NCBI GenBank assembly: GCA_022844485.1
Contig: JALHLQ010000005.1
Location: 62,001 to 126,000, forward strand
Length of the DNA: 64,000 nucleotides
Source of the DNA: Xanthobacteraceae bacterium
Lineage (GTDB): Bacteria; Pseudomonadota; Alphaproteobacteria; Rhizobiales; Xanthobacteraceae
Reading direction: 5' to 3'
Shown one piece after another: positions 13,350 to 21,636 of the stretch. Position 1 is the stretch's first letter, and each line of letters begins with the position of its first letter. A program made the position numbers and the translations under genes. A model generated the notes under the pieces. That model made no database searches, was not told the DNA's origin, and saw only the letters and a list, made by a program, of their open reading frames with translations.

Positions 13350-14105
13350 ATGATGGTCTTGGCGCTTGAGACGGTTTCGCTGGAAAAGCACTTTGGCGGC
13401 ATTACCGCCGCCAGCGCGGTGTCGCTGCAGATCGAGAAAGGCGCGCGGCATGCGCTGATCGGCCCGAACGGCGCCGGCAAGACCACGGTGGTCAATCTCC
13501 TGACCGGCATGCTGCGGCCGACCGCCGGGCGCATCCTGCTCGAGGGGCAGGATATCACGCGCCTGCCGGCGCATGCGCGCGTGCGGCTCGGCATGGCGCG
13601 CACGTTCCAGATCAACCAGCTCTTTCCCGATCTGACCCCGCTGGAATCCATCGGGCTCGTCGTCTCCGAGCGCCTGGGTTTTGGCGCAGACTGGTGGCGG
13701 CGCGCCGGAAGCAAGGGCGTCGTCGTCGGCGAGATCGCCGAACTTCTCCGGCGCTTTCATCTGGCCGACGTCAAGGACGAGCCGACGACCGTGTTGCCTT
13801 ACGGCAAGCAGCGGCTCGTCGAGATCGCGCTCGCCATCGCCTGCCGCCCGCGCGTGCTCCTCCTCGACGAGCCGGCCGCCGGCGTACCGGAGGCGGAGCG
13901 GCATGAAATCCTCACCAGCGTCGCGGCGCTGCCGAAGGACGTCACCGTGCTCTTGATCGAGCATGATATGGATCTCGTCTTCTCGTTTGCCGACCGCATC
14001 TCCGTCCTCGTCAATGGCGGATTGCTCGTGGAGGGACCTCCCGAGGAGGTCGCGCGCGATCCGCGCGTGAAGGCCGTCTATCTCGGGGAGGTCGCAAATG
14101 CGTGA
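13350..14105 (+). CDS. ABC transporter ATP-binding protein (LivG family)
   Basis: This 251-aa ATPase has Walker A GPNGAGKTT, a modified signature region (PYGKQRLVEIALAIA in place of the usual LSYGQQR) and Walker B RVLLLDEPAAGV. It starts immediately after the LivM stop, with an alternative ATG one codon in, and overlaps the next ATPase gene by 8 bp. Confidence 0.93.
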   Translation: MMVLALETVSLEKHFGGITAASAVSLQIEKGARHALIGPNGAGKTTVVNLLTGMLRPTAGRILLEGQDITRLPAHARVRLGMARTFQINQLFPDLTPLESIGLVVSERLGFGADWWRRAGSKGVVVGEIAELLRRFHLADVKDEPTTVLPYGKQRLVEIALAIACRPRVLLLDEPAAGVPEAERHEILTSVAALPKDVTVLLIEHDMDLVFSFADRISVLVNGGLLVEGPPEEVARDPRVKAVYLGEVANA

Positions 14106-14838
14106 GCTGCTGGCGGTGGAACGCCTGCGAGCCGGCTATGGCGACGCCGTCGTGCTGCAGGACGTGTCCTTTGTGCTCGGCGAAGGATCGGCGCTGGCGC
14201 TGCTCGGGCGCAACGGAATGGGGAAGACCACTTTGGTGAACTCGATCGTCGGAGTGACGCGGTATTTCTCCGGCGCGATCCGTCTGCAAGGACGCGAGAT
14301 CGCGCATCTGCGTCCCGATCAGCGGGCGCATGCGGGCGTGGGCTGGGTTCCGCAGGAGCGCAATATCTTCCGCTCGCTCACGGTGGAGGAGAACCTGACC
14401 GCGGTCGAGCGACCCGGACCGTGGACCACGAAAAAAGTCTTTGCGCTGTTTCCGCGCCTCGCAGAGCGGCGGAGGAATCTCGGCAATCAGTTGTCGGGCG
14501 GCGAACAGCAGATGCTTGCCGTCGGCCGCGCCCTCATCCTCAATCCGCGCCTTGTGCTTCTGGACGAGCCGCTCGAGGGGCTTGCGCCCATCATCGTCGA
14601 GGAGTTGCTTGCGGCGCTCAAGCGGATTATCCGCGAGGAAGGGACCTCGGCCATCCTGGTCGAACAAAAGGCGGACAAGGTGCTGGGCGTGACCGACCGG
14701 GCAGCCATTTTGGAGCGCGGAACCATTGTCTTCGAAGGCGAGAGCGCGGCGCTGAAGCGCGACCGCGCGGCGCTGGAAACGTTTCTCGGCGTGACCCACG
14801 AGCGGGCGAGGCGCGAGGTCTCGGCGCCGCCCGGCTGA
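14098..14838 (+). CDS. ABC transporter ATP-binding protein (LivF family)
   Basis: This 246-aa ATPase has Walker A GRNGMGKTT, signature LSGGEQQMLAVGRAL and Walker B LVLLDEPLEGLAP. It overlaps the LivG-like gene by 8 bp, with GGGGAGG as ribosome-binding site inside that gene. With the four preceding genes it completes a five-component importer. Confidence 0.94.
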   Translation: MRELLAVERLRAGYGDAVVLQDVSFVLGEGSALALLGRNGMGKTTLVNSIVGVTRYFSGAIRLQGREIAHLRPDQRAHAGVGWVPQERNIFRSLTVEENLTAVERPGPWTTKKVFALFPRLAERRRNLGNQLSGGEQQMLAVGRALILNPRLVLLDEPLEGLAPIIVEELLAALKRIIREEGTSAILVEQKADKVLGVTDRAAILERGTIVFEGESAALKRDRAALETFLGVTHERARREVSAPPG

Positions 14839-14897
14839 TTGCGCCACCTGGACAACCGGCCGACAATCGGTCGACTAATTTTGAAGGGAGTACAGCC

Positions 14898-16022
14898 ATG
14901 TTGCAGACCAAGACCGGCCAGCGGGTGAGGCCGCCGTTCCGCGCCGACCATGTCGGCTCCATCCTGCGCAGCGCGCCGTTGAAGGAGGCACGCGAGAAGC
15001 GCGCCAAGGGCGAGGTCACGGCCGAGCAGCTGAAGGCCGTCGAGGATCGCGAGATCGCGAAGATCGTCGGCAAGCAGGAGGAGATCGGATTGAAGCTCGC
15101 GACCGACGGCGAGTATCGCCGTGCCTGGTGGCATTTCGACTTCTTCTGGGGATTGACCGGCGTGCGGAAGATCACCGCGGCGCAAGGCATTCAGTTTCAC
15201 GGCGTGCAGACCAAGGCCGACGGCTTGGAGATCACCGGCAAGCTCGACTTCCCGTCGAACCATCCGATGCTCGACCACTTCAAGTTCCTGAAGGCGACCA
15301 CCAAGGTCACCCCGAAAATGACGATCCCCTCGCCCTCGGTCATGCATTTCCGCGGCGGGCGCGCGGTCATCTCGAAAGCGGTCTATCCCGATCTCGACGG
15401 CTATTTCGACGATCTGGCGAAGGCGTATCGCAAGGCGGTGCACGCGTTCTACGACGCGGGCTGCCGCTATCTGCAGCTCGACGACACGGTCTGGGCCTAT
15501 CTCTGCTCGAAGGAGGAGATGCGAAAGGCGCGCGAGCGCGGGGAGGACGTCGAGAAGTTGCCGGAGACTTATGCGCGGGTCATCAACTACGCGATCGCGG
15601 AGAAGCCGGCCGACATGACGATCACGACGCATGTGTGCCGCGGCAATTTCCGCTCGACCTGGATTTCCGAGGGCGGCTACGAGCCGGTGGCGGAGCGGCT
15701 GTTCGGCGGCGTGAACTACGACGGCTACTTCCTCGAATACGACACCGAACGCGCGGGCGGCTTCGAGCCTTTGCGTTTCGTGCCGAAGGGGAACAAGGTC
15801 GTCGTGCTCGGGCTCGTCACCTCGAAAGTGGGCACGCTGGAGAAGAAGACCGACATCAAGCGCCGCGTCGAAGAGGCGACGAAATATGTCGCGCTCGATC
15901 AGCTCTGCCTCTCGCCGCAATGCGGCTTTGCCTCGACCGAAGAAGGCAACGTGCTTGCCGAGGAGGAGCAGTGGGCGAAGCTGAGTATGATCGTGCAACT
16001 GGCGGATGAGGTGTGGGGCTAG
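14898..16022 (+). CDS. Short MetE-like cobalamin-independent methyltransferase
   Basis: This 374-aa protein corresponds to the C-terminal catalytic barrel of MetE without the N-terminal duplicated barrel (COG0620, YxjG-like). Zinc ligands can be proposed: His 245 and Cys 247 (THVCRGN), Glu 281 (FLEYDTE) and Cys 342 (SPQCGF). Members are usually annotated as 5-methyltetrahydropteroyltriglutamate-homocysteine methyltransferase. The actual methyl donor and acceptor of this short form are generally unproven. GAAGGGAG precedes the ATG. It sits between an importer and acyl-CoA enzymes rather than with methionine genes, so a catabolic methyl transfer is possible. Confidence 0.85.
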   Translation: MLQTKTGQRVRPPFRADHVGSILRSAPLKEAREKRAKGEVTAEQLKAVEDREIAKIVGKQEEIGLKLATDGEYRRAWWHFDFFWGLTGVRKITAAQGIQFHGVQTKADGLEITGKLDFPSNHPMLDHFKFLKATTKVTPKMTIPSPSVMHFRGGRAVISKAVYPDLDGYFDDLAKAYRKAVHAFYDAGCRYLQLDDTVWAYLCSKEEMRKARERGEDVEKLPETYARVINYAIAEKPADMTITTHVCRGNFRSTWISEGGYEPVAERLFGGVNYDGYFLEYDTERAGGFEPLRFVPKGNKVVVLGLVTSKVGTLEKKTDIKRRVEEATKYVALDQLCLSPQCGFASTEEGNVLAEEEQWAKLSMIVQLADEVWG

Positions 16023-16067
16023 ACAGACCTCTCTCTGTTAGGGAGAGTGCACTGAATTGCAGACCAT

Positions 16068-16925
16068 ATGATCGATCCCGCCAAACTCCTCTCCCTCACG
16101 ATCCCCGACATCGCGCAGACCTACGGCGCGAAAGACACGATCCTTTACGCGCTGGGCGTCGGTCTCGGGCTCGATCCGACCAATGAGCAGGAACTCGCGT
16201 TCGTCTATGAGCATGGGCTCAAGGCGCTGCCGACGATGGCGACCGTGCTCGGCTATCCGGGCTTCTGGATCCGCAATCTCGACACCGGCATCGATTGGGT
16301 GAAGGTCGTGCATGGCGAGCAGGGCGTGGTCATCCATCGTCCGATCCCGCCGCATGGCCGCGTGCTCGGCCATACGCGCGTCACCGACGTGATCGACAAG
16401 GGAGAGGGGCGCGGCGCGCTGGTGATGAACGAGCGAACGATCGTCGATCAGGACAGCGGCGCCGTCCTTGCCACGCTCACGCAGACCGCGTTCTGCCGCG
16501 GCGATGGCGGTTTCGGCGGGGACGCGCGGCCGAGCCCGCCCGCCCATCGCATGCCCGAACGCCCCCCCGATCTTGTCTGCGACTTGCCGACGTCCCCGCA
16601 AAGCGCGCTCATCTACCGGCTGAGCGGCGACGACAATCCCCTGCATGCCGATCCCGCCGTGGCGCGGGCGGCTGGATACAAGCAGCCGATCCTGCACGGG
16701 CTCGCGACCTTCGGCCTCGCAGGCTACGCTATCGTGAGATCGGTTTGCGGCTACGATCCGTCGCGGCTCGTGTCGATCTCCGGGCGCTTCTCCGCGCCGG
16801 TCTATCCCGGCGAGGTGATCCGCACCGAGATGTGGCGCGACGGGGCGATCGTGAGCTTTCGGGCGCGCGTCGAAGCACGCGATGTGGTCGCCTTCAATCA
16901 CGGTCGGGCCGAGGTGAGGGACTGA
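16068..16925 (+). CDS. MaoC-family enoyl-CoA hydratase/dehydratase
   Basis: This 285-aa double hot-dog protein contains the hydratase-2 motif SGDDNPLHADP, with catalytic Asp 188 and His 193 in the C-terminal half. The N-terminal half is a degenerate hot-dog domain without the motif, as in eukaryotic-type MFE-2 hydratases. It would hydrate a 2-enoyl-CoA. Its TGA overlaps the ATG of the acyl-CoA dehydrogenase gene by one base, so dehydrogenation and hydration are likely consecutive steps of one pathway. Substrate unknown. Confidence 0.88.
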   Translation: MIDPAKLLSLTIPDIAQTYGAKDTILYALGVGLGLDPTNEQELAFVYEHGLKALPTMATVLGYPGFWIRNLDTGIDWVKVVHGEQGVVIHRPIPPHGRVLGHTRVTDVIDKGEGRGALVMNERTIVDQDSGAVLATLTQTAFCRGDGGFGGDARPSPPAHRMPERPPDLVCDLPTSPQSALIYRLSGDDNPLHADPAVARAAGYKQPILHGLATFGLAGYAIVRSVCGYDPSRLVSISGRFSAPVYPGEVIRTEMWRDGAIVSFRARVEARDVVAFNHGRAEVRD

Positions 16926-18097
16926 TGGACGCATCCACGCGCGACTCCGACACCGGCACCGCGCAGATCCGCGACGCTGTGCGCGTGCTCTGCGGACGCT
17001 TCCCGGGCGAGTATTGGCGGGCGCTCGATCGCGAGCGCGCCTATCCGGCCGAGTTCGTCGCCGCCCTGACCGAGGCCGGTTTTCTCGCTGCGCTGATCCC
17101 CGAGGAGCATGGCGGCAGCGGATTGTCCATGAGCGCTGCGGCGGCCATCATGGAAGAAATCCATGCCAGCGGCTGCAACGGCGCGGCCTGCCATGCGCAG
17201 ATGTATACGATGGGGACGCTGCTGCGCCACGGCAGCGCGGAACAGAAGATGCAGTGGCTGCCGGCGATCGCGCGCGGCGAATTGCGGCTGCAAGCCTTCG
17301 GCGTGACCGAGCCGACATCAGGCACCGACACGCTGGCCTTGCGCACCAGCGCGGTGCGAAGCGGCAACGGCTACGTCATCAACGGGCAGAAGATATGGAC
17401 GTCGCGAGCGGAACATTCCGATCTCATGCTGCTGCTTGCGCGCACGACGCCGCGTGAGGAGGTGAAGAAGCGCACCGACGGGCTCTCGGTCTTTCTTGTC
17501 GATATGCGCGAGGCGAAGGGCAAGGGCCTGACCATCCAGCCGATCCGCACGATGATGAACCATGCGACGACCGAGGTTTTCTTCGACGATCTTCGCGTGC
17601 CGGGGTCGAGCTTGATCGGAGAGGAGGGGCAGGGCTTCCGCTACATCCTGTCCGGAATGAACGCCGAGCGAATTCTGATCGCGGCGGAATGCATCGGCGA
17701 TGCGAAATGGTTCATCGCGCGCGCGAGCGCCTATGCCAAGGAGCGCGCCGTCTTCGGTCGGCCGATCGGACAAAACCAGGGCGTGCAGTTTCCGATCGCC
17801 CGCGCCTATGCGCAGATGCGCGCGGCTGAGCTGATGGTGCACGAGGCTGCGTCGCTCTATGAAGCGGCGCGCGATTGCGGCGCGGAAGCGAACATGGCCA
17901 AGCTTCTCGCCGCCGACGCATCATGGGCCGCGGCCGACATGTGCGTGCAGACCTTCGGCGGCTTCGGCTTCGCCGAGGAGTACGATATCGAGCGCAAGTT
18001 CCGCGAGACGCGGCTTTATCAAGTCGCGCCGATCTCCACCAACCTGATCCTTTCCTATCTCGCTGAGCACGTGCTGGGATTGCCAAGGTCTTACTAG
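16925..18097 (+). CDS. Acyl-CoA dehydrogenase
   Basis: This 390-aa flavoprotein has the standard three-part fold, with signature segments FGVTEPTSGTD and QTFGGFGFAEEYDIER. The usual C-terminal catalytic-base motif YEGTSE is replaced by LYQVAPIST. Instead Glu 248 in GMNAERI sits where isovaleryl-CoA dehydrogenase and long-chain enzymes keep their base, so activity is still expected. The start ATG at 16925 overlaps the preceding stop. Substrate is unknown; branched or aromatic-side-chain acyl-CoAs are plausible. Confidence 0.92.
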   Translation: MDASTRDSDTGTAQIRDAVRVLCGRFPGEYWRALDRERAYPAEFVAALTEAGFLAALIPEEHGGSGLSMSAAAAIMEEIHASGCNGAACHAQMYTMGTLLRHGSAEQKMQWLPAIARGELRLQAFGVTEPTSGTDTLALRTSAVRSGNGYVINGQKIWTSRAEHSDLMLLLARTTPREEVKKRTDGLSVFLVDMREAKGKGLTIQPIRTMMNHATTEVFFDDLRVPGSSLIGEEGQGFRYILSGMNAERILIAAECIGDAKWFIARASAYAKERAVFGRPIGQNQGVQFPIARAYAQMRAAELMVHEAASLYEAARDCGAEANMAKLLAADASWAAADMCVQTFGGFGFAEEYDIERKFRETRLYQVAPISTNLILSYLAEHVLGLPRSY

Positions 18098-18103
18098 CGG
18101 CGC

Positions 18104-19231
18104 ATGACCCTTCCCCTTTCCGGTCTCCTCGTTGTCGCGCTCGAACAGGCGGTCGCCGCGCCGACCTGCTCGTGCCGGCTCGCCGATGCCGGCGCGCGGG
18201 TCATCAAGATTGAGCGGCCCGAAGGCGATTTCGCCCGCGGCTATGACGCGCTTGCGCAGGGCGAGAGCGCCTATTTCGTCTGGCTCAATCGCGGGAAAGA
18301 ATCGATCGTGCTCGATCTCGCGCGAGCCGAGGACAAGGCCGTGCTCGAAGCGATGCTCGCGCGCGCCGACGTCTTCATCCAGAATCTCAAGCCCGGCGCG
18401 GTGGCCAAGCTCGGATTCGGCATCGCGCGATTGCGACGCGACTACCCGCGGCTCATCTGCTGCTCGATCTTGGGCTATGGCGAAAGCGGACCCTACGCGC
18501 AGCGCAAGGCCTACGATCTCTTGATTCAAGCGGAGTCCGGCCTGGCTTCGATCACCGGAGGGCCGGAAGCGCCGGCCCGGGTGGGCGTGTCGGTCGTCGA
18601 CGTCGCCGCCGGGATGAACGCCTATGAGGCTATTCTCGAGGCGCTGATCGCGCGCGCGAAAAGCGGCGAGGGTGCTGCGATCTCGGTTTCGCTCTTCGAT
18701 GCCATGGCGGATTGGATGGCCGTGCCCTTGCTGCAGCATGAAGGCGGCAAGACGCCGGCACGCGTCGGCCTCGCCCATCCGACGATCGCGCCCTACGGCG
18801 TGTTCAAGAGCAAGGACGGCGCCGATGTCCTGATCGCGATCCAGAGCGATCGCGAGTGGCGCGTGCTGGCCGAACGCGTGCTGCGCGATCCAGCGCTCGC
18901 ACAGGACCAAAATTTCGCCACCAATGTTGCGCGCGTGGAGCGGCGCGAGGAAACCGACGGTCGCGTGCAGGCGGCCTTCGGCGCGGCCGATGCCGATACG
19001 CTCTGCGCCATGCTGGCCAAGGCCGATATCGCGTTTGCGCGCGTGAACGACACGGCGCTGTTGGCGCGCCATCCGCACCTGCGGCGCATCTCGGTGGATA
19101 CGCCGAGCGGACCGGTTTCCTATCCCGCGCCCGCACCCCTGCACGAGGGGACGCGGCGCTATGGCGCGGTGCCAGCGCTCGGCGAGCACACGGAGACGAT
19201 CAAAGCCGAGTTCGCGCCGAAACCGGCTTAG
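18104..19231 (+). CDS. Class III (CaiB/BaiF) CoA-transferase
   Basis: This 375-aa family III CoA-transferase would activate or recycle an organic acid through a mixed anhydride on Asp 138 (RKAYDLLIQAESG), the equivalent of Asp 169 in formyl-CoA transferase. It begins 6 bp after the dehydrogenase and completes the acyl-CoA cluster. Its stop codon TAG (19229-19231) is formed by the first bases of repeat copy 1, so the natural C-terminus may have been altered by insertion. Confidence 0.9.
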   Translation: MTLPLSGLLVVALEQAVAAPTCSCRLADAGARVIKIERPEGDFARGYDALAQGESAYFVWLNRGKESIVLDLARAEDKAVLEAMLARADVFIQNLKPGAVAKLGFGIARLRRDYPRLICCSILGYGESGPYAQRKAYDLLIQAESGLASITGGPEAPARVGVSVVDVAAGMNAYEAILEALIARAKSGEGAAISVSLFDAMADWMAVPLLQHEGGKTPARVGLAHPTIAPYGVFKSKDGADVLIAIQSDREWRVLAERVLRDPALAQDQNFATNVARVERREETDGRVQAAFGAADADTLCAMLAKADIAFARVNDTALLARHPHLRRISVDTPSGPVSYPAPAPLHEGTRRYGAVPALGEHTETIKAEFAPKPA

Positions 19232-19394
19232 TGGAGTGGATTTGACATTCGCTACCCATCTAGCAGCGGGTTCACAAGCGAATGTCAAATCCAAAACTCC
19301 ACTAGCAATTTGAATTTGCTAGTGGTCCTTCGATTCTAACATTCGCAAAATGGCCTGCCGCAACGGGATGCGAATGTTAGAATCGGACCACTAG
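19229..19394 (-). repeat. Composite palindromic repeat, copy 1 (reverse orientation)
   Basis: Two palindromes follow each other. Module A (about 19229-19304) has arms running GTGGAGT...GGATTTGACATTCGCT around a 23-nt centre. Module B (about 19321-19394) has arms GTGGTCC...GATTCTAACATTCGC around a 23-nt centre. Each stem has a 3-nt bulge on the linker-facing arm. A linker bounded by CTAG on both sides joins them. Outer ends read TTAG and CTAG. These supply the TAG stops of the CoA-transferase gene (+) and the macro-domain gene (-), which converge here with no other spacer. Confidence 0.92.
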
Positions 19395-19948
19395 CCAAGA
19401 CCCAGCTCTTCGAGCGCGTTTTCATGGCAGCGCGCGGAGGTTTCCGAAAAGCAGCAGAAGACGACGCGCGTGACCGACCGGTCATTCGCCAGCTCCGCCG
19501 CCGTTGCGCCGACCGCGATGCGAGCGGCGCGATCCGCAGGAAACCCGTAAACTCCGGTCGAAATCGCGGGGAATGCAATCGAGGTCATTCCGTTCGGCCG
19601 CATCAGCGCGAGCGCGCGGCGATAGCAGGAGGCAAGCAAATCATCTTCGCCGTGATTGCCCCCGCGCCAGACCGGACCCACGGCGTGGATCACGTGCCTC
19701 GCCGGGAGCCGGTATCCGCGGGTGATCTTCGCAAAGCCCACGTCGCAGCCGCCCAGCGCGCGGCATTCGGCGAGAAGCTCTGGACCGGCGGCACGATGAA
19801 TCGCGCCGTCCACGCCGCCGCCGCCGAGCAGCGTGTCTTTCGCTGCGTTCACAACGGCGTCCACGCGCAGCGTCGTGATGTCGGCGACAAGGACATCCAT
19901 CCGCGCGGCGCCGACCGAGACCGACATGCGGGGGGCGGGGTCATTCAT
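19391..19948 (-). CDS. Macro-domain protein (ADP-ribose / O-acetyl-ADP-ribose binding)
   Basis: This 185-aa protein is a single macro domain of the MacroD/YmdB type, which binds or removes ADP-ribose-linked groups in the cytosol. The glycine-rich motif LLGGGGVDGAIHRAAG, with Asp 47, and the second loop AISTGVYGFP are clear. The usual NAAN motif reads NAAK: Lys 37 replaces the asparagine equivalent to catalytic Asn 174 of human MacroD1, so hydrolase activity may be weakened. The stop codon lies inside repeat copy 1. Its start overlaps the stop of the upstream small membrane protein gene by 4 bp (ATGA). Confidence 0.9.
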   Translation of the reverse strand: MNDPAPRMSVSVGAARMDVLVADITTLRVDAVVNAAKDTLLGGGGVDGAIHRAAGPELLAECRALGGCDVGFAKITRGYRLPARHVIHAVGPVWRGGNHGEDDLLASCYRRALALMRPNGMTSIAFPAISTGVYGFPADRAARIAVGATAAELANDRSVTRVVFCCFSETSARCHENALEELGLG

Positions 19949-20166
19949 GCTCGGTTCCGCGGCCCGTTACGGCTGGCCTGTCGCCGTTCAACCCAGAGCG
20001 CCCCGCCGATGGCGATCGCCAGCACGGCGAAGACCGCGATGAGCATTCCGCGGGGGCCTTCTCCGGCGCCAAGCGCCCGCAGGACCATGAGAACACCGAT
20101 GGCGGCTGCGACGCCGGCCAACGTCCCGCCGATGAGGCCCAGCGCGAGCAGCCCGTAAAACCGCAT
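19945..20166 (-). CDS. Small two-helix membrane protein
   Basis: This 73-aa hypothetical protein has two hydrophobic segments (LLALGLIGGTLAGVAAAIGV and a second near residues 41-58) and a basic, polar C-terminus, predicting an inner-membrane hairpin. A start at 20166 is preferred over the longer frame because GAGGAC lies just upstream. It overlaps the macro-domain gene by 4 bp, so the two are co-translated. I do not recognise a family. Confidence 0.7.
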   Translation of the reverse strand: MRFYGLLALGLIGGTLAGVAAAIGVLMVLRALGAGEGPRGMLIAVFAVLAIAIGGALWVERRQASRNGPRNRA

Positions 20167-20222
20167 GTCCTCGCTCCGCCTGTTGCTGCGCCCAAGCAAC
20201 CCAATATGTTATGAGACCGCCC
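20167..20222. promoter_or_regulatory. Divergent promoter region with a possible Zur box
   Basis: Only 56 bp separate the divergent genes. The region contains an inverted repeat GTTGCT-N7-AGCAAC (20182-20200) and an AT-rich ATATGTTAT (20204-20212), which resembles half of the ATGTTATAATATAACAT-type Zur operator. Autoregulation by the adjacent Fur-family gene is plausible but unproven. Confidence 0.3.
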
Positions 20223-20702
20223 ATGGCAAAAGTCTTTCACGGCCCAAACCACGATCACCGCCGATGCGCGAGCGCGGCGCTTGCCCATGCGGAAACCGTG
20301 TGTGCGAGCCGCGCGCAACGGCTGACGCCGATGCGCCGTCAGGTGCTCGAGACTTTGGCGGCAAGCCACCAGCCGCTCGGAGCCTACGACATCATGGACC
20401 GGCTGGCGGCGAGGGGACCGCGACCGGCGCCCATCACCGTGTACCGCGCCCTCGACTTTCTGCTCGAGAACGGTCTGGCGCACCGCATCGAGAGCCGCAA
20501 TGCCTTTCTCGCCTGCGTGAACAATCACGGCGCGGACGCCATGGTGGTCTTCCTGATTTGCGAACAATGCGGAGCGGTCGGCGAAGCGTCCTCGAACGCG
20601 ATCGCGCAGACGCTCGCTGCCGCGGCGAAAAGCGCGGGCTTCACGCCGAGAACGCCGGTCATCGAGGTCAGCGGCGTCTGCTCGCATTGCCGCGGGGAGT
20701 GA
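20223..20702 (+). CDS. zur: Fur-family transcriptional regulator, Zur-like
   Basis: This 159-aa protein has a winged-helix DNA-binding half (LTPMRRQVLETLAAS, APITVYRALDFLLENGLAHR) and a C-terminal dimerisation half with a structural zinc site made of CEQCG and CSHC. The His-rich N-terminus (HGPNHDHRRC) and the lack of the Fur iron-site pattern favour Zur. No znuABC genes are adjacent; instead it overlaps by one base a DMT transporter gene. An ATG at 20211 would add four residues. Confidence 0.8.
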   Translation: MAKVFHGPNHDHRRCASAALAHAETVCASRAQRLTPMRRQVLETLAASHQPLGAYDIMDRLAARGPRPAPITVYRALDFLLENGLAHRIESRNAFLACVNNHGADAMVVFLICEQCGAVGEASSNAIAQTLAAAAKSAGFTPRTPVIEVSGVCSHCRGE

Positions 20703-21586
20703 TGAGCGCCGCCCGGCCGCTCGATGCGGCGGCCATCGCGATCGCGTTGGTCCTGTGCCTGTCCTGGGGCTTCAACCAGGTCGCGGTGAAGGTCGCCTTG
20801 CCGGACATTCCGCCGCTGATGCAGTCCGCCATCCGCTCCGTCGGGGCGGGGCTGATTGTGTGGGCCTGGGCGCGGGCGCGCAAGGTGCCGCTCTCCTTGC
20901 GCGACGGCACGCTGACCCCCGGCATTGTTGCCGGCGTGCTGTTCGGACTCGAGTTCATCCTCATCTATCGCGGGCTGGTCTGGACCACCGCGACGCGCGC
21001 GGTGATCTTCCTTTACGTCGCGCCGTTTGTCGTTGCGCTCGGGGCGCGATGGCTGCTCCCGGGCGAGCGGTTGGGGCGAACGCAATGGGCCGGGCTCGCG
21101 CTGTCATTCATCGGCGTGGCGATTGCGATCGGTGTGCCGACGCCGTCGGGCGATCCGCGCGAACTGATCGGCGACGTGATGCTGCTCGGTGGCGGCATCG
21201 CCTGGGGCGCAACGACGCTGGTCGTCAAGGCATCCGCCTTAAGCAAGTCGCCGTTCGAAAAGACGCTGCTCTATCAGCTCGTCGTCTCGGCGCCGATGCT
21301 GGCGCTCGGCGCATGGCTGGCTGGCGAGCAGATGAGCGCGGTGCCTTCGGCGCTGGCTTTGGGCTCGCTCGCCTATCAGACGGTCTGGATCGCAGGCATC
21401 ACCTTCCTCGCCTGGTTCGCGCTGATCATGCGCTATTCGGCCAGCCGCCTCTCCGCTTTCACCTTCCTCACTCCCATCTTCGGGGTCGCGGCCGGGCACG
21501 TCGTGCTCGGCGAGCCCCTCACGCCGATGTTCCTCGTCGCCGTGACGCTGGTGGTGGCCGGACTGGTGCTGGTCAATCGGCGCTGA
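20702..21586 (+). CDS. EamA/DMT-family transporter
   Basis: This 294-aa protein has ten predicted transmembrane segments arranged as two EamA repeats; each repeat shows a characteristic glycine/tryptophan start (LSWGFNQVAVK, GGIAWGATTLVVK). The family exports or exchanges small metabolites; the substrate is not predictable. Its ATG overlaps the TGA of the Zur-like gene, suggesting co-expression. A link to metal homeostasis is inference only. Confidence 0.9.
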   Translation: MSAARPLDAAAIAIALVLCLSWGFNQVAVKVALPDIPPLMQSAIRSVGAGLIVWAWARARKVPLSLRDGTLTPGIVAGVLFGLEFILIYRGLVWTTATRAVIFLYVAPFVVALGARWLLPGERLGRTQWAGLALSFIGVAIAIGVPTPSGDPRELIGDVMLLGGGIAWGATTLVVKASALSKSPFEKTLLYQLVVSAPMLALGAWLAGEQMSAVPSALALGSLAYQTVWIAGITFLAWFALIMRYSASRLSAFTFLTPIFGVAAGHVVLGEPLTPMFLVAVTLVVAGLVLVNRR

Positions 21587-21636
21587 CGCGCTCGGCCGCA
21601 TTGACGCGGTAGGCCGCCTCTGGCACGGCAAGCGGC

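Noticed and set aside
14839-14897. Riboswitch before the MetE-like gene
   Set aside because: The gap is only 59 bp and shows just a short CCGA-CAA-TCGG dyad; no SAM or cobalamin riboswitch core is present.
16023-16067. Terminator between the MetE-like gene and the MaoC gene (CTCTCTgttagGGAGAG)
   Set aside because: The stem is short with no T-run, and the following genes continue on the same strand; it looks like a degenerate intergenic repeat.
17921-19294. Minus-strand open frame starting in repeat copy 1 and running through the CoA-transferase gene
   Set aside because: It is antisense to two clear genes; the first residues come from the repeat and the rest is shadow sequence.
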